A DNA stretch of 40,136 bases from the NCBI GenBank assembly GCA_946479515.1, contig CAMLGF010000030.1:1-40136 (forward strand), in the 5' to 3' direction. Positions 1 through 10,721 of this stretch are shown here, piece after piece (the stretch's first letter is position 1; each line of letters opens with the position of its first letter). The stretch is from an uncultured Pseudomonadota bacterium (lineage in GTDB: Bacteria; Pseudomonadota; Gammaproteobacteria; Steroidobacterales; Steroidobacteraceae). Under the pieces are notes generated by a model, which worked only from the letters and a program-made list of their open reading frames with translations, did no database searches and was not told the origin of the DNA. A program made the position numbers and the translations under genes.

Positions 1-653
1 CCTGCCTCACCGACGACGAGCGCGAGCTCGGCGTCTGCATCATCGACATCGGCGGTGGTACCACGGACCTCGCCGTGTTCTCGCAGGGCGCGATCCGCCA
101 CACCGCGGTGATCCCGATCGCCGGCGACCAGGTCACCAACGACATCGCGGTCTCCATGCGCACTCCCACGCAGTACGCCGAGGACATCAAGGTGCGTTAC
201 GCCTGCGCGCTGTCGCAGCTCGCCAATCCGGACGAGAGCATCGAGGTGCCGAGCGTGGGCGATCGCCCCGCGCGCCGGCTCGCGCGCCAGACGCTCGCCG
301 AAGTGGTCGAGCCGCGCTACGAGGAACTCTTCGGCCTGGCACGCGAGGAACTGCGCCGCTCGGGCTTCGAGGAGATCATCGCCAGCGGCATCGTGCTCAC
401 CGGCGGCAGCGCCAAGATGGAAGGCGCGATCGAGCTCGCCGAGGAAGTGTTCCACGTGCCGGTGCGCCTCGGCGTGCCGCAGCACATCAAGGGGCTGTCG
501 GACGTGGTCCGCAATCCCATCTATTCCACCGGCGCGGGCCTGCTGCTGTACGCGCGCGACAACGCGATCGCGGGCAACCGCGGCAAGTCGATCGCCGGCA
601 ATGCGCGCTCGATGGCCGAGCGCATGAAGAACTGGTTTCAGGGGAACTTCTGA
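1..653 (+). CDS. ftsA: Cell division protein FtsA (3' part)
   Basis: Actin-like ATPase that anchors FtsZ to the cytoplasmic membrane and recruits later divisome proteins. The gene is cut by the left edge; reading begins in frame at base 3. The phosphate-2 motif of the actin fold (DIGGGTTDLAVF) lies at about bases 48-83, and the adenosine motif GIVLTGGSAKMEG is seen at about 388-426. The protein ends in an amphipathic segment (SMAERMKNWFQGNF) of the kind FtsA uses for membrane binding, so the C terminus looks intact. ftsZ starts 81 bases downstream on the same strand, the classic end of the dcw division cluster. Family assignment is firm; the missing N-terminal half cannot be judged. Confidence 0.97.
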   Translation, partial: CLTDDERELGVCIIDIGGGTTDLAVFSQGAIRHTAVIPIAGDQVTNDIAVSMRTPTQYAEDIKVRYACALSQLANPDESIEVPSVGDRPARRLARQTLAEVVEPRYEELFGLAREELRRSGFEEIIASGIVLTGGSAKMEGAIELAEEVFHVPVRLGVPQHIKGLSDVVRNPIYSTGAGLLLYARDNAIAGNRGKSIAGNARSMAERMKNWFQGNF

Positions 654-734
654 CCCGGGTCATGCCGGGTGGAAGTCGTTGTAGAGAGAGCACGAAGCTG
701 ACAGCATCGTCTAACTAGTGAAGGAGCGACACAA

Positions 735-1946
735 ATGTTCGAACTGATGGACGCTTACAGCCAGAACGCTGTAATCAAGGTCATAGGGGTGGGTGGCGGC
801 GGCGGCAACGCGGTCGCGCACATGGTCACGAGCGGCATCGAGGGCGTGGAGTTCCTGTGCATCAACACCGATGCCCAGGCCCTCAAGCACTCGAAGGTCA
901 AGACGTCGTTGCAGATCGGCTGCAACATCACCAAGGGTCTGGGCGCCGGCGCCGACCCGGAAGTCGGCCGCCAGGCCGCGATGGAAGATCGCGATCGCAT
1001 CATCGAGATGATCGAGGGCTGTGACATGCTGTTCATCACCGCCGGCATGGGTGGTGGCACGGGTACGGGCGCGGCGCCGGTGGTGGCGCAGTGCGCGAAG
1101 GAGCTCGGCATCCTCACGGTGGCCGTGGTCACGCGTCCGTTCGAGATGGAAGGCGGCAAGCGCACGCTGGTCGCGAACCACGGGTTGGCCGAGCTCGGCA
1201 AGTACGTGGACTCGCTGATCACCATCCCGAACCAGAAGCTGCTCACGGTGCTCGGCGCCAAGACCACGCTGCTGGATGCGTTCAAGAGCGCCAATCACGT
1301 GCTGCAGGGCGCGGTGCAGGGCATCGCGGAACTGATCACGCGTCCGGGCCTCATCAACGTGGACTTCGCCGACGTGCGCACGGTCATGAGCGAAACCGGC
1401 ATGGCGATGATGGGCTCGGGCGTGGCGCGCGGCGAGAACCGCGCCAAGGAAGCGGCCGAGATGGCCGTGTCCTCGCCGCTGCTCGAGGACATCAATCTCT
1501 CCGGTGCGCACGGCATTCTCGTGAACGTCACCGCGGGCATGGATCTCTCCATCGGCGAGTTCCAGCAGGTGGGCGAGATCGTGAAACAGTTTGCGTCCGA
1601 AGACGCGACCGTCGTGGTGGGAACCGTGATCGATCCGGAGCTGTCGGACGAAATGCGGGTCACGGTGGTGGCCACCGGCCTGGGCCGACCCGAAGTCGCG
1701 GCCGTCGGCCGCTCGCCTTTCGGCCGCGATGTGCCCACGCTTCAGAAGGCCCCCCAGCAGGCGATTCCCCAGGCGGAACCCCCCATGCGGGTGGTGCCGC
1801 GACGTCCGTTGACGGCCGCCGACTACGCCGCGCTCGACAAGCCGGCCGTGCAGCGCCAGCGGGCCGTGGGTGATGGCCTGAGGGCCGAGGTGGAATCCGA
1901 GGACGTGCTGGACATTCCGGCCTTCCTCCGCCGCCAGGCCGACTGA
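735..1946 (+). CDS. ftsZ: Cell division protein FtsZ
   Basis: Tubulin-like GTPase that polymerises at mid-cell to form the Z ring. The 403-residue length is normal. The N-terminal glycine-rich loop ([10 protein letters not shown]) is at residues 18-27 and the tubulin signature GGGTGTG at 106-112. The T7-loop region includes [11 protein letters not shown]. The C terminus has a variable Pro/Arg-rich linker followed by the conserved tail [15 protein letters not shown], the docking site for FtsA and ZipA, and in this lineage presumably for ZapD, which is also encoded in this window. The ATG start at 735 has a strong ribosome-binding site (AAGGAG, 721-726, 8 bases away). It follows ftsA and precedes lpxC with 163 bases between. 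Confidence 0.99.
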   Translation: MFELMDAYSQNAVIKVIGVGGGGGNAVAHMVTSGIEGVEFLCINTDAQALKHSKVKTSLQIGCNITKGLGAGADPEVGRQAAMEDRDRIIEMIEGCDMLFITAGMGGGTGTGAAPVVAQCAKELGILTVAVVTRPFEMEGGKRTLVANHGLAELGKYVDSLITIPNQKLLTVLGAKTTLLDAFKSANHVLQGAVQGIAELITRPGLINVDFADVRTVMSETGMAMMGSGVARGENRAKEAAEMAVSSPLLEDINLSGAHGILVNVTAGMDLSIGEFQQVGEIVKQFASEDATVVVGTVIDPELSDEMRVTVVATGLGRPEVAAVGRSPFGRDVPTLQKAPQQAIPQAEPPMRVVPRRPLTAADYAALDKPAVQRQRAVGDGLRAEVESEDVLDIPAFLRRQAD

Positions 1947-2109
1947 GGGCTCGGATCGAAGGGTTCGGAAGTGTGTTAGGGTAGCGCCCCTTTTGTGGGC
2001 ACGGCGGCGACTCCTCCACCCCGGTGGGTCGCCTCGCTCCCCGTGCCGCCCGGCAGGGCGGCGCTACCCCGGCACGTCTCGACCGGCCGGAGTGGAAGGA
2101 CAGGAACAG

Positions 2110-3036
2110 ATGCTCGGACAACGCACACTCAAAAATTCCATTCGCGCCCAGGGTGTGGGTCTGCACACGGGTCAGAAGGTGCTGATGACGCTGCGGCCCG
2201 CGGCGCCCGATACCGGAATCGTGTTCCGCCGCACCGACTTGAATCCACCGGCCGAAGTGCGCGCCTACGCAGAGAACGTCGGGGACACGCAGCTCGGCAC
2301 GACGCTCATCGACGGCGAAGCGCGCGTCTCGACGGTGGAACACCTGCTGTCGGCCTTCGCCGGGCTCGGCATCGACAACGCGCATGTCGACGTGAGCGCG
2401 CCCGAAGTGCCGATCATGGACGGCAGCGCCGGACCGTTCGTCTTCCTGCTGCAGTCCGCGGGTTTCGAGGACCAGCGCACGCCCAAGAAATTCGTGCGCA
2501 TCAAGCAGCGTGTGCGCGTCGAGGACGGCGACAAGTGGGCGGAATTCCGTCCCTTCGACGGCTTCAAGGTGAATTTCGAAATCGAGTTCAATCACCCGCT
2601 GTTCAAGCGCCGCGGCCAGAAGGCCTCGATGGACTTTTCCACCACTTCCTTCCTGAAGGAGGTTTCCCGGGCGCGCACTTTCGGGTTCATGCGCGATCTC
2701 GAAATGCTGCGGGCACGCAATCTCGCGCTCGGCGGCAATTTCGACAACGCCATCGTGCTCGACGATTTCCGCGTGCTCAACGAAGACGGCCTGCGCTACG
2801 AGGATGAGTTCGTGAAGCACAAGATCCTCGATGCCATCGGCGATCTGTATCTGCTCGGGCACAGCCTCATCGGCGAATTCAGCGGCTTCAAATCCGGCCA
2901 CAAGCTCAACAATCAGCTGCTGCGCAAGCTCATCTCCGAGCCGTCCACCTGGGAGTCGGTGGTGTTCGAGAAGCCCGCGGACGCGCCCATCGCCTACGTG
3001 CAGCCGCCGCCGGTGCCGGTCGGCTCGGCCATCTGA
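2110..3036 (+). CDS. lpxC: UDP-3-O-acyl-N-acetylglucosamine deacetylase LpxC
   Basis: Zinc amidase that carries out the committed step of lipid A synthesis in the cytoplasm. At 308 residues it matches the family. The zinc ligands are visible as His78 (VEHLLSAF), His237 and Asp241 (HKILD), and the catalytic histidine as His264 (SGHKLNN), each one lower than in E. coli. The frame stays open upstream to 1993, but the ATG at 2110 is chosen because it gives the canonical MLGQRTLKN start and has an AGGA element at 2097-2100. Its place after ftsZ is conserved in gammaproteobacteria. It confirms a Gram-negative outer membrane with lipopolysaccharide. Confidence 0.98.
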   Translation: MLGQRTLKNSIRAQGVGLHTGQKVLMTLRPAAPDTGIVFRRTDLNPPAEVRAYAENVGDTQLGTTLIDGEARVSTVEHLLSAFAGLGIDNAHVDVSAPEVPIMDGSAGPFVFLLQSAGFEDQRTPKKFVRIKQRVRVEDGDKWAEFRPFDGFKVNFEIEFNHPLFKRRGQKASMDFSTTSFLKEVSRARTFGFMRDLEMLRARNLALGGNFDNAIVLDDFRVLNEDGLRYEDEFVKHKILDAIGDLYLLGHSLIGEFSGFKSGHKLNNQLLRKLISEPSTWESVVFEKPADAPIAYVQPPPVPVGSAI

Positions 3037-3216
3037 TCCCCGGTACTGCGTCACATCGGCCCGGCAAGGCCCTGCCCGGCCTGTAGTCCGTTTTCGACGC
3101 GAACCAATACCTTGATGCGGCGCACGTCCGCGCCGTCCAGTTCACTGCACTTTTGCCGATAACGCGGGCTGGAGAACCCCTCCAGAGAGAAGGTCGTGTC
3201 GGAGAAAGACGGAACA

Positions 3217-3759
3217 ATGAATCGGCGGGCGCTGTTGCTCGGCGCCGCGGTGCTCCTCGGCGGAGCAGCCGCGCTGTCGCGCTTCTCGCGCAAGACCCCC
3301 GGGGTGATCACCGCGGCGGGCCCGGCGATGAGTGCCGAGCAGTTCGCGCTGCTCGAGCAGATCACCGAGGTGATGATCCCCACCACCGACACGCCGGGCG
3401 CCATCGCGGCGGGTGTGCCGGCTTTCATCCGCCAGATGCTGGGCGACTGGGCTTCGGCGGCCTCGCGCGCGCAGATCGCCGGCGTCATCGAAGGCGTGGA
3501 GAAAAATGCCTGGGAGAAATTCGGCGCTTCGTTCGTGGAACTTTCGCCCGAGCGACGCCACGAGGTGGTGCGCGGCTTCGACGCGGACCGCGCCAGTCGC
3601 CACGACCCGGCCTACGGCAAGTTCAAGTATCTGGTGCTGGTGGGTTACTACCTGTCGGAGGTCGGCGCGACGCAGGAGTTGCGCTACGAGCTCATTCCCG
3701 GCGCCTGGCGTCCCTGTGTGCCGTTTTCCGAGATCGGCCGCGCGACCGCGGTGGGTTAG
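3217..3759 (+). CDS. Gluconate 2-dehydrogenase subunit 3-like small subunit
   Basis: About 180 residues. The N terminus has a twin arginine and a hydrophobic stretch (NRRALLLGAAVLLGG), consistent with export or membrane anchoring, possibly by Tat. The mature part resembles the small (gamma) subunit family of membrane-bound sugar and gluconate dehydrogenases, including the typical ITEVMIPTTDTPGAIAAGV segment, which usually escorts a GMC-type FAD subunit. That partner follows 12 bases downstream. The ATG at 3217 is preferred (GGAG at 3201-3204); an in-frame GTG at 3196 adds seven residues and is possible. No cytochrome c subunit is encoded nearby, so the electron acceptor is unknown. Confidence 0.8.
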   Translation: MNRRALLLGAAVLLGGAAALSRFSRKTPGVITAAGPAMSAEQFALLEQITEVMIPTTDTPGAIAAGVPAFIRQMLGDWASAASRAQIAGVIEGVEKNAWEKFGASFVELSPERRHEVVRGFDADRASRHDPAYGKFKYLVLVGYYLSEVGATQELRYELIPGAWRPCVPFSEIGRATAVG

Positions 3760-3771
3760 GACGCGCGCGCC

Positions 3772-5463
3772 ATGGACTTCGATGCCATCGTCGTCGGTTC
3801 CGGAATCACGGGCGGCTGGGTCGCCAAGGAACTGTGCGAGCGCGGCCTGAAGACGCTGATGATCGAGCGTGGCCGCCACGTCAATCACAAGAGCGATTAC
3901 CTGGATTTCGCCACGCCCTGGGAAGTGCCCAACCGCGGCATGGTGCCCGAGACCGAGGCGGCCGAGCACTACGCCATCCAGAGCCAGTGCTATGCATTCA
4001 ATTCGGCCACCAAGCAGTGGTTCGTCCGCGACAGCGAGCATCCCTACGAAACGCCTGAGGATCGGCCGTTCCTGTGGACGCGCGGCTATCACCTGGGTGG
4101 CCGCTCGCTGAGCTGGGGACGCCAGACCTACCGACTCAGCGATTACGATTTCAATTCCTTCAAGATCGACGGGCAGGGCGCCGACTGGCCCATCCGCTAC
4201 GCGGACCTCTCGCCCTGGTACGACCGCGTCGAGCGCTTCGCCGGCATCTCGGGTTCCAACGAGGGCCTCGAGCAACTGCCCGACGGGCAGTTCCTGCCGC
4301 CCATGGACCTCAACTGCATCGAGGTGGCCTTCAAGAAGAAGATCGAGGAGGAGTATCCCGGCCGCCGGGTCACCACCGGACGCTGCGCGCACCTGACCGA
4401 ACCGACGCGCGAGCACATCGCGCTGGGCCGGGGTCCATGCCAGCTGCGGTCGCATTGCGAACGCGGCTGCGGCTACGGCGCCTATTTTTCCTCGCTGTCG
4501 GCGACGCTGCCGGCGGCGCAGAAGACAGGCAATCTCACCATCGTCACCGACACCATCGTCGAGAAGCTCGATTACGACCAGGCCAAGAAGCGCATCTCGG
4601 GCGTGCGCGTCATCGATGCCAGGACGGGGCAGGGCCGCTCGTATCAGGCGCGCGTGGTGTTCCTGTGCGCCTCGACGCTCGGCACCGCGCAGGTGCTGCT
4701 GAATTCGCAGTCCGAGTATTTCCCCGACGGGCTCGCCAACCGGTCGGGTGCGGTGGGCCGCTATCTCATGGACCACGTGTCCAACATCGGCGCTGCCGGC
4801 ACGCATCCCGGCTTCCTCGATCGCTATTACTATGGTCGGCGGCCCACGGGCTTTTATCTGCCGCGCTACATCAATATCACCGAAAAGCAGGACGTCGATT
4901 TCGCACGCGGCTTCGCCTTCCAGGGCTACTCCAGCCGGACCACCTGGGACCGGGCCGCGGACACCGTGGGCATCGGCGCCGAACTCAAGCAGCAGCTGCG
5001 TTCCCCCGGCCGCTGGGGCATGCAGCTCATCGGCTTCGGCGAGATGCTGCCGCGCGCGGGCAACCGCGTGACCCTGCACCCGTTCCGCAAGGACCGCTGG
5101 GGTATTCCGCTGCTGCACATCGACTGCACCCACGGCGAGAACGAACGCAAGATCGCCGAGCGGGCGAACCAGGACGCCGTGCGGATGCTGGTCTCGGCGG
5201 GCTTCGAGAATGTCGCGCCGTTCAGCAGCGTGCGCGCCCCGGGTGGCGCTGTGCACGAGATGGGCACCGCCCGCATGGGCCATGACCCGGCGACCTCTGT
5301 CCTCAATGGCCGCAACCAGGCACACGACGTGCAGAACCTGTTCATCACCGATGGCTCATGCATGGTGTCCACTGGCAGCACCAACCCCTCGCTGACCTAC
5401 ATGGCCTTGTCGGCCCGCGCGGCAAACTACGCCGCGGACCTGCTCGGAACCGGCGAGATCTGA
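3772..5463 (+). CDS. GMC-family FAD-dependent oxidoreductase
   Basis: A 563-residue flavoprotein dehydrogenase, expected to oxidise an alcohol or sugar and pass electrons to the respiratory chain. The Rossmann motif GSGITGG is at residues 9-15, followed by the acidic end of the fold (MIERG). A CEYG-type region (CERGCGYGAYF) is present. The C-terminal GMC domain carries HEMGTARMG and ITDGSCMVSTGSTNPSLTYM, which hold the expected catalytic His and Asn region. It is coupled to the small subunit ending 12 bases upstream and may be exported with it by Tat, since it has no signal of its own. The gene ends 19 bases from the converging dciA gene. The substrate cannot be read from the sequence. Confidence 0.9.
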   Translation: MDFDAIVVGSGITGGWVAKELCERGLKTLMIERGRHVNHKSDYLDFATPWEVPNRGMVPETEAAEHYAIQSQCYAFNSATKQWFVRDSEHPYETPEDRPFLWTRGYHLGGRSLSWGRQTYRLSDYDFNSFKIDGQGADWPIRYADLSPWYDRVERFAGISGSNEGLEQLPDGQFLPPMDLNCIEVAFKKKIEEEYPGRRVTTGRCAHLTEPTREHIALGRGPCQLRSHCERGCGYGAYFSSLSATLPAAQKTGNLTIVTDTIVEKLDYDQAKKRISGVRVIDARTGQGRSYQARVVFLCASTLGTAQVLLNSQSEYFPDGLANRSGAVGRYLMDHVSNIGAAGTHPGFLDRYYYGRRPTGFYLPRYINITEKQDVDFARGFAFQGYSSRTTWDRAADTVGIGAELKQQLRSPGRWGMQLIGFGEMLPRAGNRVTLHPFRKDRWGIPLLHIDCTHGENERKIAERANQDAVRMLVSAGFENVAPFSSVRAPGGAVHEMGTARMGHDPATSVLNGRNQAHDVQNLFITDGSCMVSTGSTNPSLTYMALSARAANYAADLLGTGEI

Positions 5464-5482
5464 TGAAGCCCCTGTGCTCGTT

Positions 5483-5836
5483 TCAGCCCTTTCGGGCAGT
5501 GCCGCGACGCGGCCGTACGCGCACCTGCACGGCCTTGAACTGCGGCGTCACGGCGGCAATGGGCGCGGTCTCCGCCAGCGCAAATCGCATGCGGGCGCCC
5601 CAGGCGGGGGAGTCCGCCACCACCGTGATCGTCCCCTTTTCGAGGGTGCAGCGATTTACCTTATTCGCCAGCTCCGGGCCCAACGCCTTCAGTACTGCGA
5701 CGTGCCACTCGGACGTCTCGGGAGCCGACGAGGCACGCTGCGCCAGGGCTGGGAGCCGCGCGGAAATCAGGTCGCGGGCCGTGGTTGGCCTGCCCGGGCG
5801 GGCGCCTTGCTTGTCTCGGTGGGGTCTTTTGGGCAT
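5483..5836 (-). CDS. dciA: DciA-like protein (DUF721)
   Basis: Small basic protein of about 117 residues resembling the DUF721 family. In bacteria without DnaC or DnaI, DciA helps load the replicative helicase DnaB onto DNA. The conserved centre reads WHVAVLKALGPELANKVNRC, then TITVVADSPAWGARMRF, followed by a basic C-terminal tail (VRVRPRRGTARKG). The ATG at 5836 (MPKRPHRDKQG) is preferred; a TTG at 5875 would add 13 residues but has no ribosome-binding site. Its position between lpxC and secA, divergent from an M23 peptidase gene, is typical of several gammaproteobacteria. Family call by eye only. Confidence 0.75.
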   Translation of the reverse strand: MPKRPHRDKQGARPGRPTTARDLISARLPALAQRASSAPETSEWHVAVLKALGPELANKVNRCTLEKGTITVVADSPAWGARMRFALAETAPIAAVTPQFKAVQVRVRPRRGTARKG

Positions 5837-5952
5837 AGTTTCGCGCCCGCTGGGCCTTACGGTTTTGTCGGTCAAAACTTCGAACGGTAACGAACGACGA
5901 GGATGCCAGCGGTGCGCAAGTCTCTGAAGTATATGGTTGTGGAGCGGGCGCG

Positions 5953-6861
5953 ATGAACATCATTTTCTTTTCGCGCCGGGAAGGTCGAGCCCGTCATTTC
6001 AATCTGGCCCACCCGTTCGCGGTCGGCGCCTTCGCCACCGTCGTCATGGCCATCCTGGCCGCGGCATTCAGCCTGGGTCTGAAGATCGGCGAGGGCAAAT
6101 CCAGCCCGCGCGGCGTCAGCACCTGGTCTGCGACGCTGGCCGAGCAGCAGTCCGAGATCAAGGAACTGAAGGCCGAGCTGCAGCGCCGAGTGGATGCGGT
6201 GGCCATGCGCATCGGCCAGATGAACGCCCACATGATCCGCCTCGACGCGCTGGGCAAGCGGCTCACGCAGATGGCCAATATCGACCGGCGAGAATTCGAT
6301 TTCGACAGCACTCCGGCCCTCGGCGGCCCGGAATCCGACATCGGCGCGGCCATGCAGGCGTCCGACCTGAATTCCCTGCTGGGCGGGCTGGAGCAGAAGA
6401 TTTCCTCACGCGATGCGCAGCTCGCAGCGCTCGAGAATGCGCTGCTTTCCAAGAAGCTGGATGAGCAGATCAGGCCGGACGGCCGCCCCGTTCGCGCCGG
6501 GCACATCTCTTCGTATTTCGGTGAGCGCCAGGATCCTTTCACCGGCCACCAGGCCTTCCACAAGGGCATCGATTTCGCCAGCGCCCAGGGCTCCGACGTG
6601 GTCGCCGTGGCCGCCGGCGTGGTGACCTTCGCGGGCGAAAAGGCGGGCTACGGCAACCTGGTGGAAGTCAGCCATGGCAATGGCCTGATCACCCGCTACG
6701 GCCACAACCAGGCGCTGGCCGTGGGCGTGGGCAAGACCGTGGCGCGAGGCGACACCCTGGCCTTCGTGGGCTCCACGGGCCGCTCGACCGGCCCCCACGT
6801 GCACTTCGAAGTGCTCAAAAACGGCCGACAGATCGATCCGGTGTCGTTCATTGGCCGTTAG
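5953..6861 (+). CDS. M23 family metallopeptidase (murein endopeptidase)
   Basis: A 302-residue zinc peptidase predicted to cut peptidoglycan cross-links in the periplasm. It has one N-terminal membrane anchor (about residues 22-44). A periplasmic coiled-coil-like region (about 60-165) is rich in Glu, Leu and Gln. The C-terminal M23 (LytM) domain carries His203 and Asp207 (HKGIDFAS) as zinc ligands, then His251 and the His282-x-His284 motif (HVHFEV). All ligands are present, so it is likely an active enzyme and not a degenerate activator. The start has GGAG at 5941-5944, 8 bases before ATG. It sits directly upstream of secA and is followed by a terminator. Confidence 0.93.
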   Translation: MNIIFFSRREGRARHFNLAHPFAVGAFATVVMAILAAAFSLGLKIGEGKSSPRGVSTWSATLAEQQSEIKELKAELQRRVDAVAMRIGQMNAHMIRLDALGKRLTQMANIDRREFDFDSTPALGGPESDIGAAMQASDLNSLLGGLEQKISSRDAQLAALENALLSKKLDEQIRPDGRPVRAGHISSYFGERQDPFTGHQAFHKGIDFASAQGSDVVAVAAGVVTFAGEKAGYGNLVEVSHGNGLITRYGHNQALAVGVGKTVARGDTLAFVGSTGRSTGPHVHFEVLKNGRQIDPVSFIGR

Positions 6862-6890
6862 GCCGCGGCGCGCATTAAATCCGCTTCACG

Positions 6891-6916
6891 AAGCCCCGCC
6901 CACCGGCGGGGCTTTT
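6891..6916 (+). terminator. Rho-independent terminator after the M23 gene
   Basis: A perfect GC-rich hairpin (AAGCCCCGCC, 4-base loop, GGCGGGGCTT) is followed by a T-rich run, 30 bases after the M23 stop codon. It separates M23 from secA, so secA should have its own promoter between 6917 and 7079. Confidence 0.85.
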
Positions 6917-7079
6917 CGTTTTGGCGCCCCCGCCACTTGGAATTCGCCGCGGCACCCCGACAACCGCTCACCGGCACCACTCGCAGTGGCCATGGTCTAT
7001 CCGTAAAATACCGGGCCCCGCAATGGGCTCTCTGCCGTAAGTGGCTGTCCGCGTTGAAGTTTCTCTCAAGGATTCCCCA

Positions 7080-9896
<2,817 letters not shown>

Positions 9897-9897
9897 T

Positions 9898-10317
9898 TTG
9901 GCCGCGGAGAAGCCGCGGCTGCGCGTGGTCGCGGCGGCATTGTTCGACGCCGGCGGCCGCGTGCTCATCGCCGAGCGTCCGGCCGGCAAGCACATGGCGG
10001 GCTGGTGGGAGTTCCCGGGCGGCAAGGTGGCCGGAGGCGAGAGCGATTCCCAGGCGCTGGTGCGCGAGTTGCGCGAGGAGCTGGGAGTGGAGACGCGTGC
10101 CGTCGGCGAGATCATGACCCTGTCGCACGAGTACCCGGACCGCATCGTCGACCTGGTGCTGTGGCGCGCGGAAATCACGGGCGGGGAGCCGCAATCCCTC
10201 GACGGGCAGCGCCTCAAGTGGGTGGCGTGCGGGAATCTCGGCAATGAGCGCCTCCTGCCGGCCGACGCGCCGTTCATCGAGGCGCTGCAGTTGTTATCAT
10301 TCAAGGCACACATCTGA
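9898..10317 (+). CDS. mutT: MutT-type Nudix hydrolase (8-oxo-dGTP diphosphatase)
   Basis: About 139 residues. The complete Nudix box lies at residues 42-64 (G-x5-E-x7-REL-x-EELGV), preceded by the MutT-typical WWEFPGGK. Enzymes of this family remove oxidised nucleotides such as 8-oxo-dGTP and prevent A:T to C:G mutations. A TTG one base after the secA stop is taken as start because it precedes the first beta strand (LRVVAAALFDAGG); a GTG at 9925 is less likely. Adjacency to secA is conserved in many gammaproteobacteria and supports the symbol. Translation is probably coupled to secA. Confidence 0.88.
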   Translation: MAAEKPRLRVVAAALFDAGGRVLIAERPAGKHMAGWWEFPGGKVAGGESDSQALVRELREELGVETRAVGEIMTLSHEYPDRIVDLVLWRAEITGGEPQSLDGQRLKWVACGNLGNERLLPADAPFIEALQLLSFKAHI

Positions 10318-10331
10318 CGACCGGAACCGCC

Positions 10332-10721
10332 ATGGCCCAGGACCAGCAGCAACTGCCCGACATCAAGCTCGATGCCACGCAACTGTATCGCGAGGAGATC
10401 TTCACCGACCGCAAGGCGGGGACGCTGCGGCGGCTCACACCGGTGAAGTCCGATGGCAGCGACGATGCCTCGCGCCCGGTCCTGTTCTCGGGGCAGACCC
10501 AGCTGCTGACGCCCATGGGCGTGCTGCCGCTGGCGTTCGAGCTCGACGCCACGACCATCGAGGACGCCTGCGCCAAGTTCCCGGACGCCGTGAAGGTGGC
10601 CATCGAGCAGGCCATTGAAGAAGCACGCGAGATGCGCCGCGAGCAGGCCTCACGCATCGTCGTCCCCGAAGCCGGCGGCGCCATGGGCGGCCCCCCCGGC
10701 GGCGGCCGCATCAAGCTTTAA
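10332..10721 (+). CDS. Conserved hypothetical protein downstream of mutT
   Basis: Reading frame of 129 residues, 14 bases after mutT and probably co-transcribed with it. I do not recognise a named family. The first 95 residues look like a compact mixed alpha/beta domain, including RKAGTLRRLTPVKSDG and QTQLLTPMGVLPLAFELDA. They are followed by a charged helix (VKVAIEQAIEEAREMRREQA) and a flexible Gly/Pro-rich tail. There is no signal peptide or membrane segment, so it is probably cytoplasmic. Codon use matches its neighbours. Its TAA overlaps the stop of the converging peptidase gene in a shared TTAA (10718-10721). Confidence 0.7.
   Translation: MAQDQQQLPDIKLDATQLYREEIFTDRKAGTLRRLTPVKSDGSDDASRPVLFSGQTQLLTPMGVLPLAFELDATTIEDACAKFPDAVKVAIEQAIEEAREMRREQASRIVVPEAGGAMGGPPGGGRIKL

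Noticed and set aside
1660..3054. Long minus-strand frame across ftsZ and lpxC
   Set aside because: It spans two genes and the gap between them, which is typical of high-GC antisense frames, and shows no conserved domain.
3142..5325. Very long open frame on the minus strand opposite the GMC dehydrogenase genes
   Set aside because: It is a GC-rich codon shadow: composition is dominated by Arg, His, Ala and Asp-type shadow residues, no domain is recognisable, and the plus-strand GMC pair carries complete family motifs.
6917..7079. Possible secM-like arrest gene upstream of secA
   Set aside because: No short frame with a signal peptide and a SecM-type arrest end was found; the leader holds only a terminator and AT-rich promoter-like sequence.
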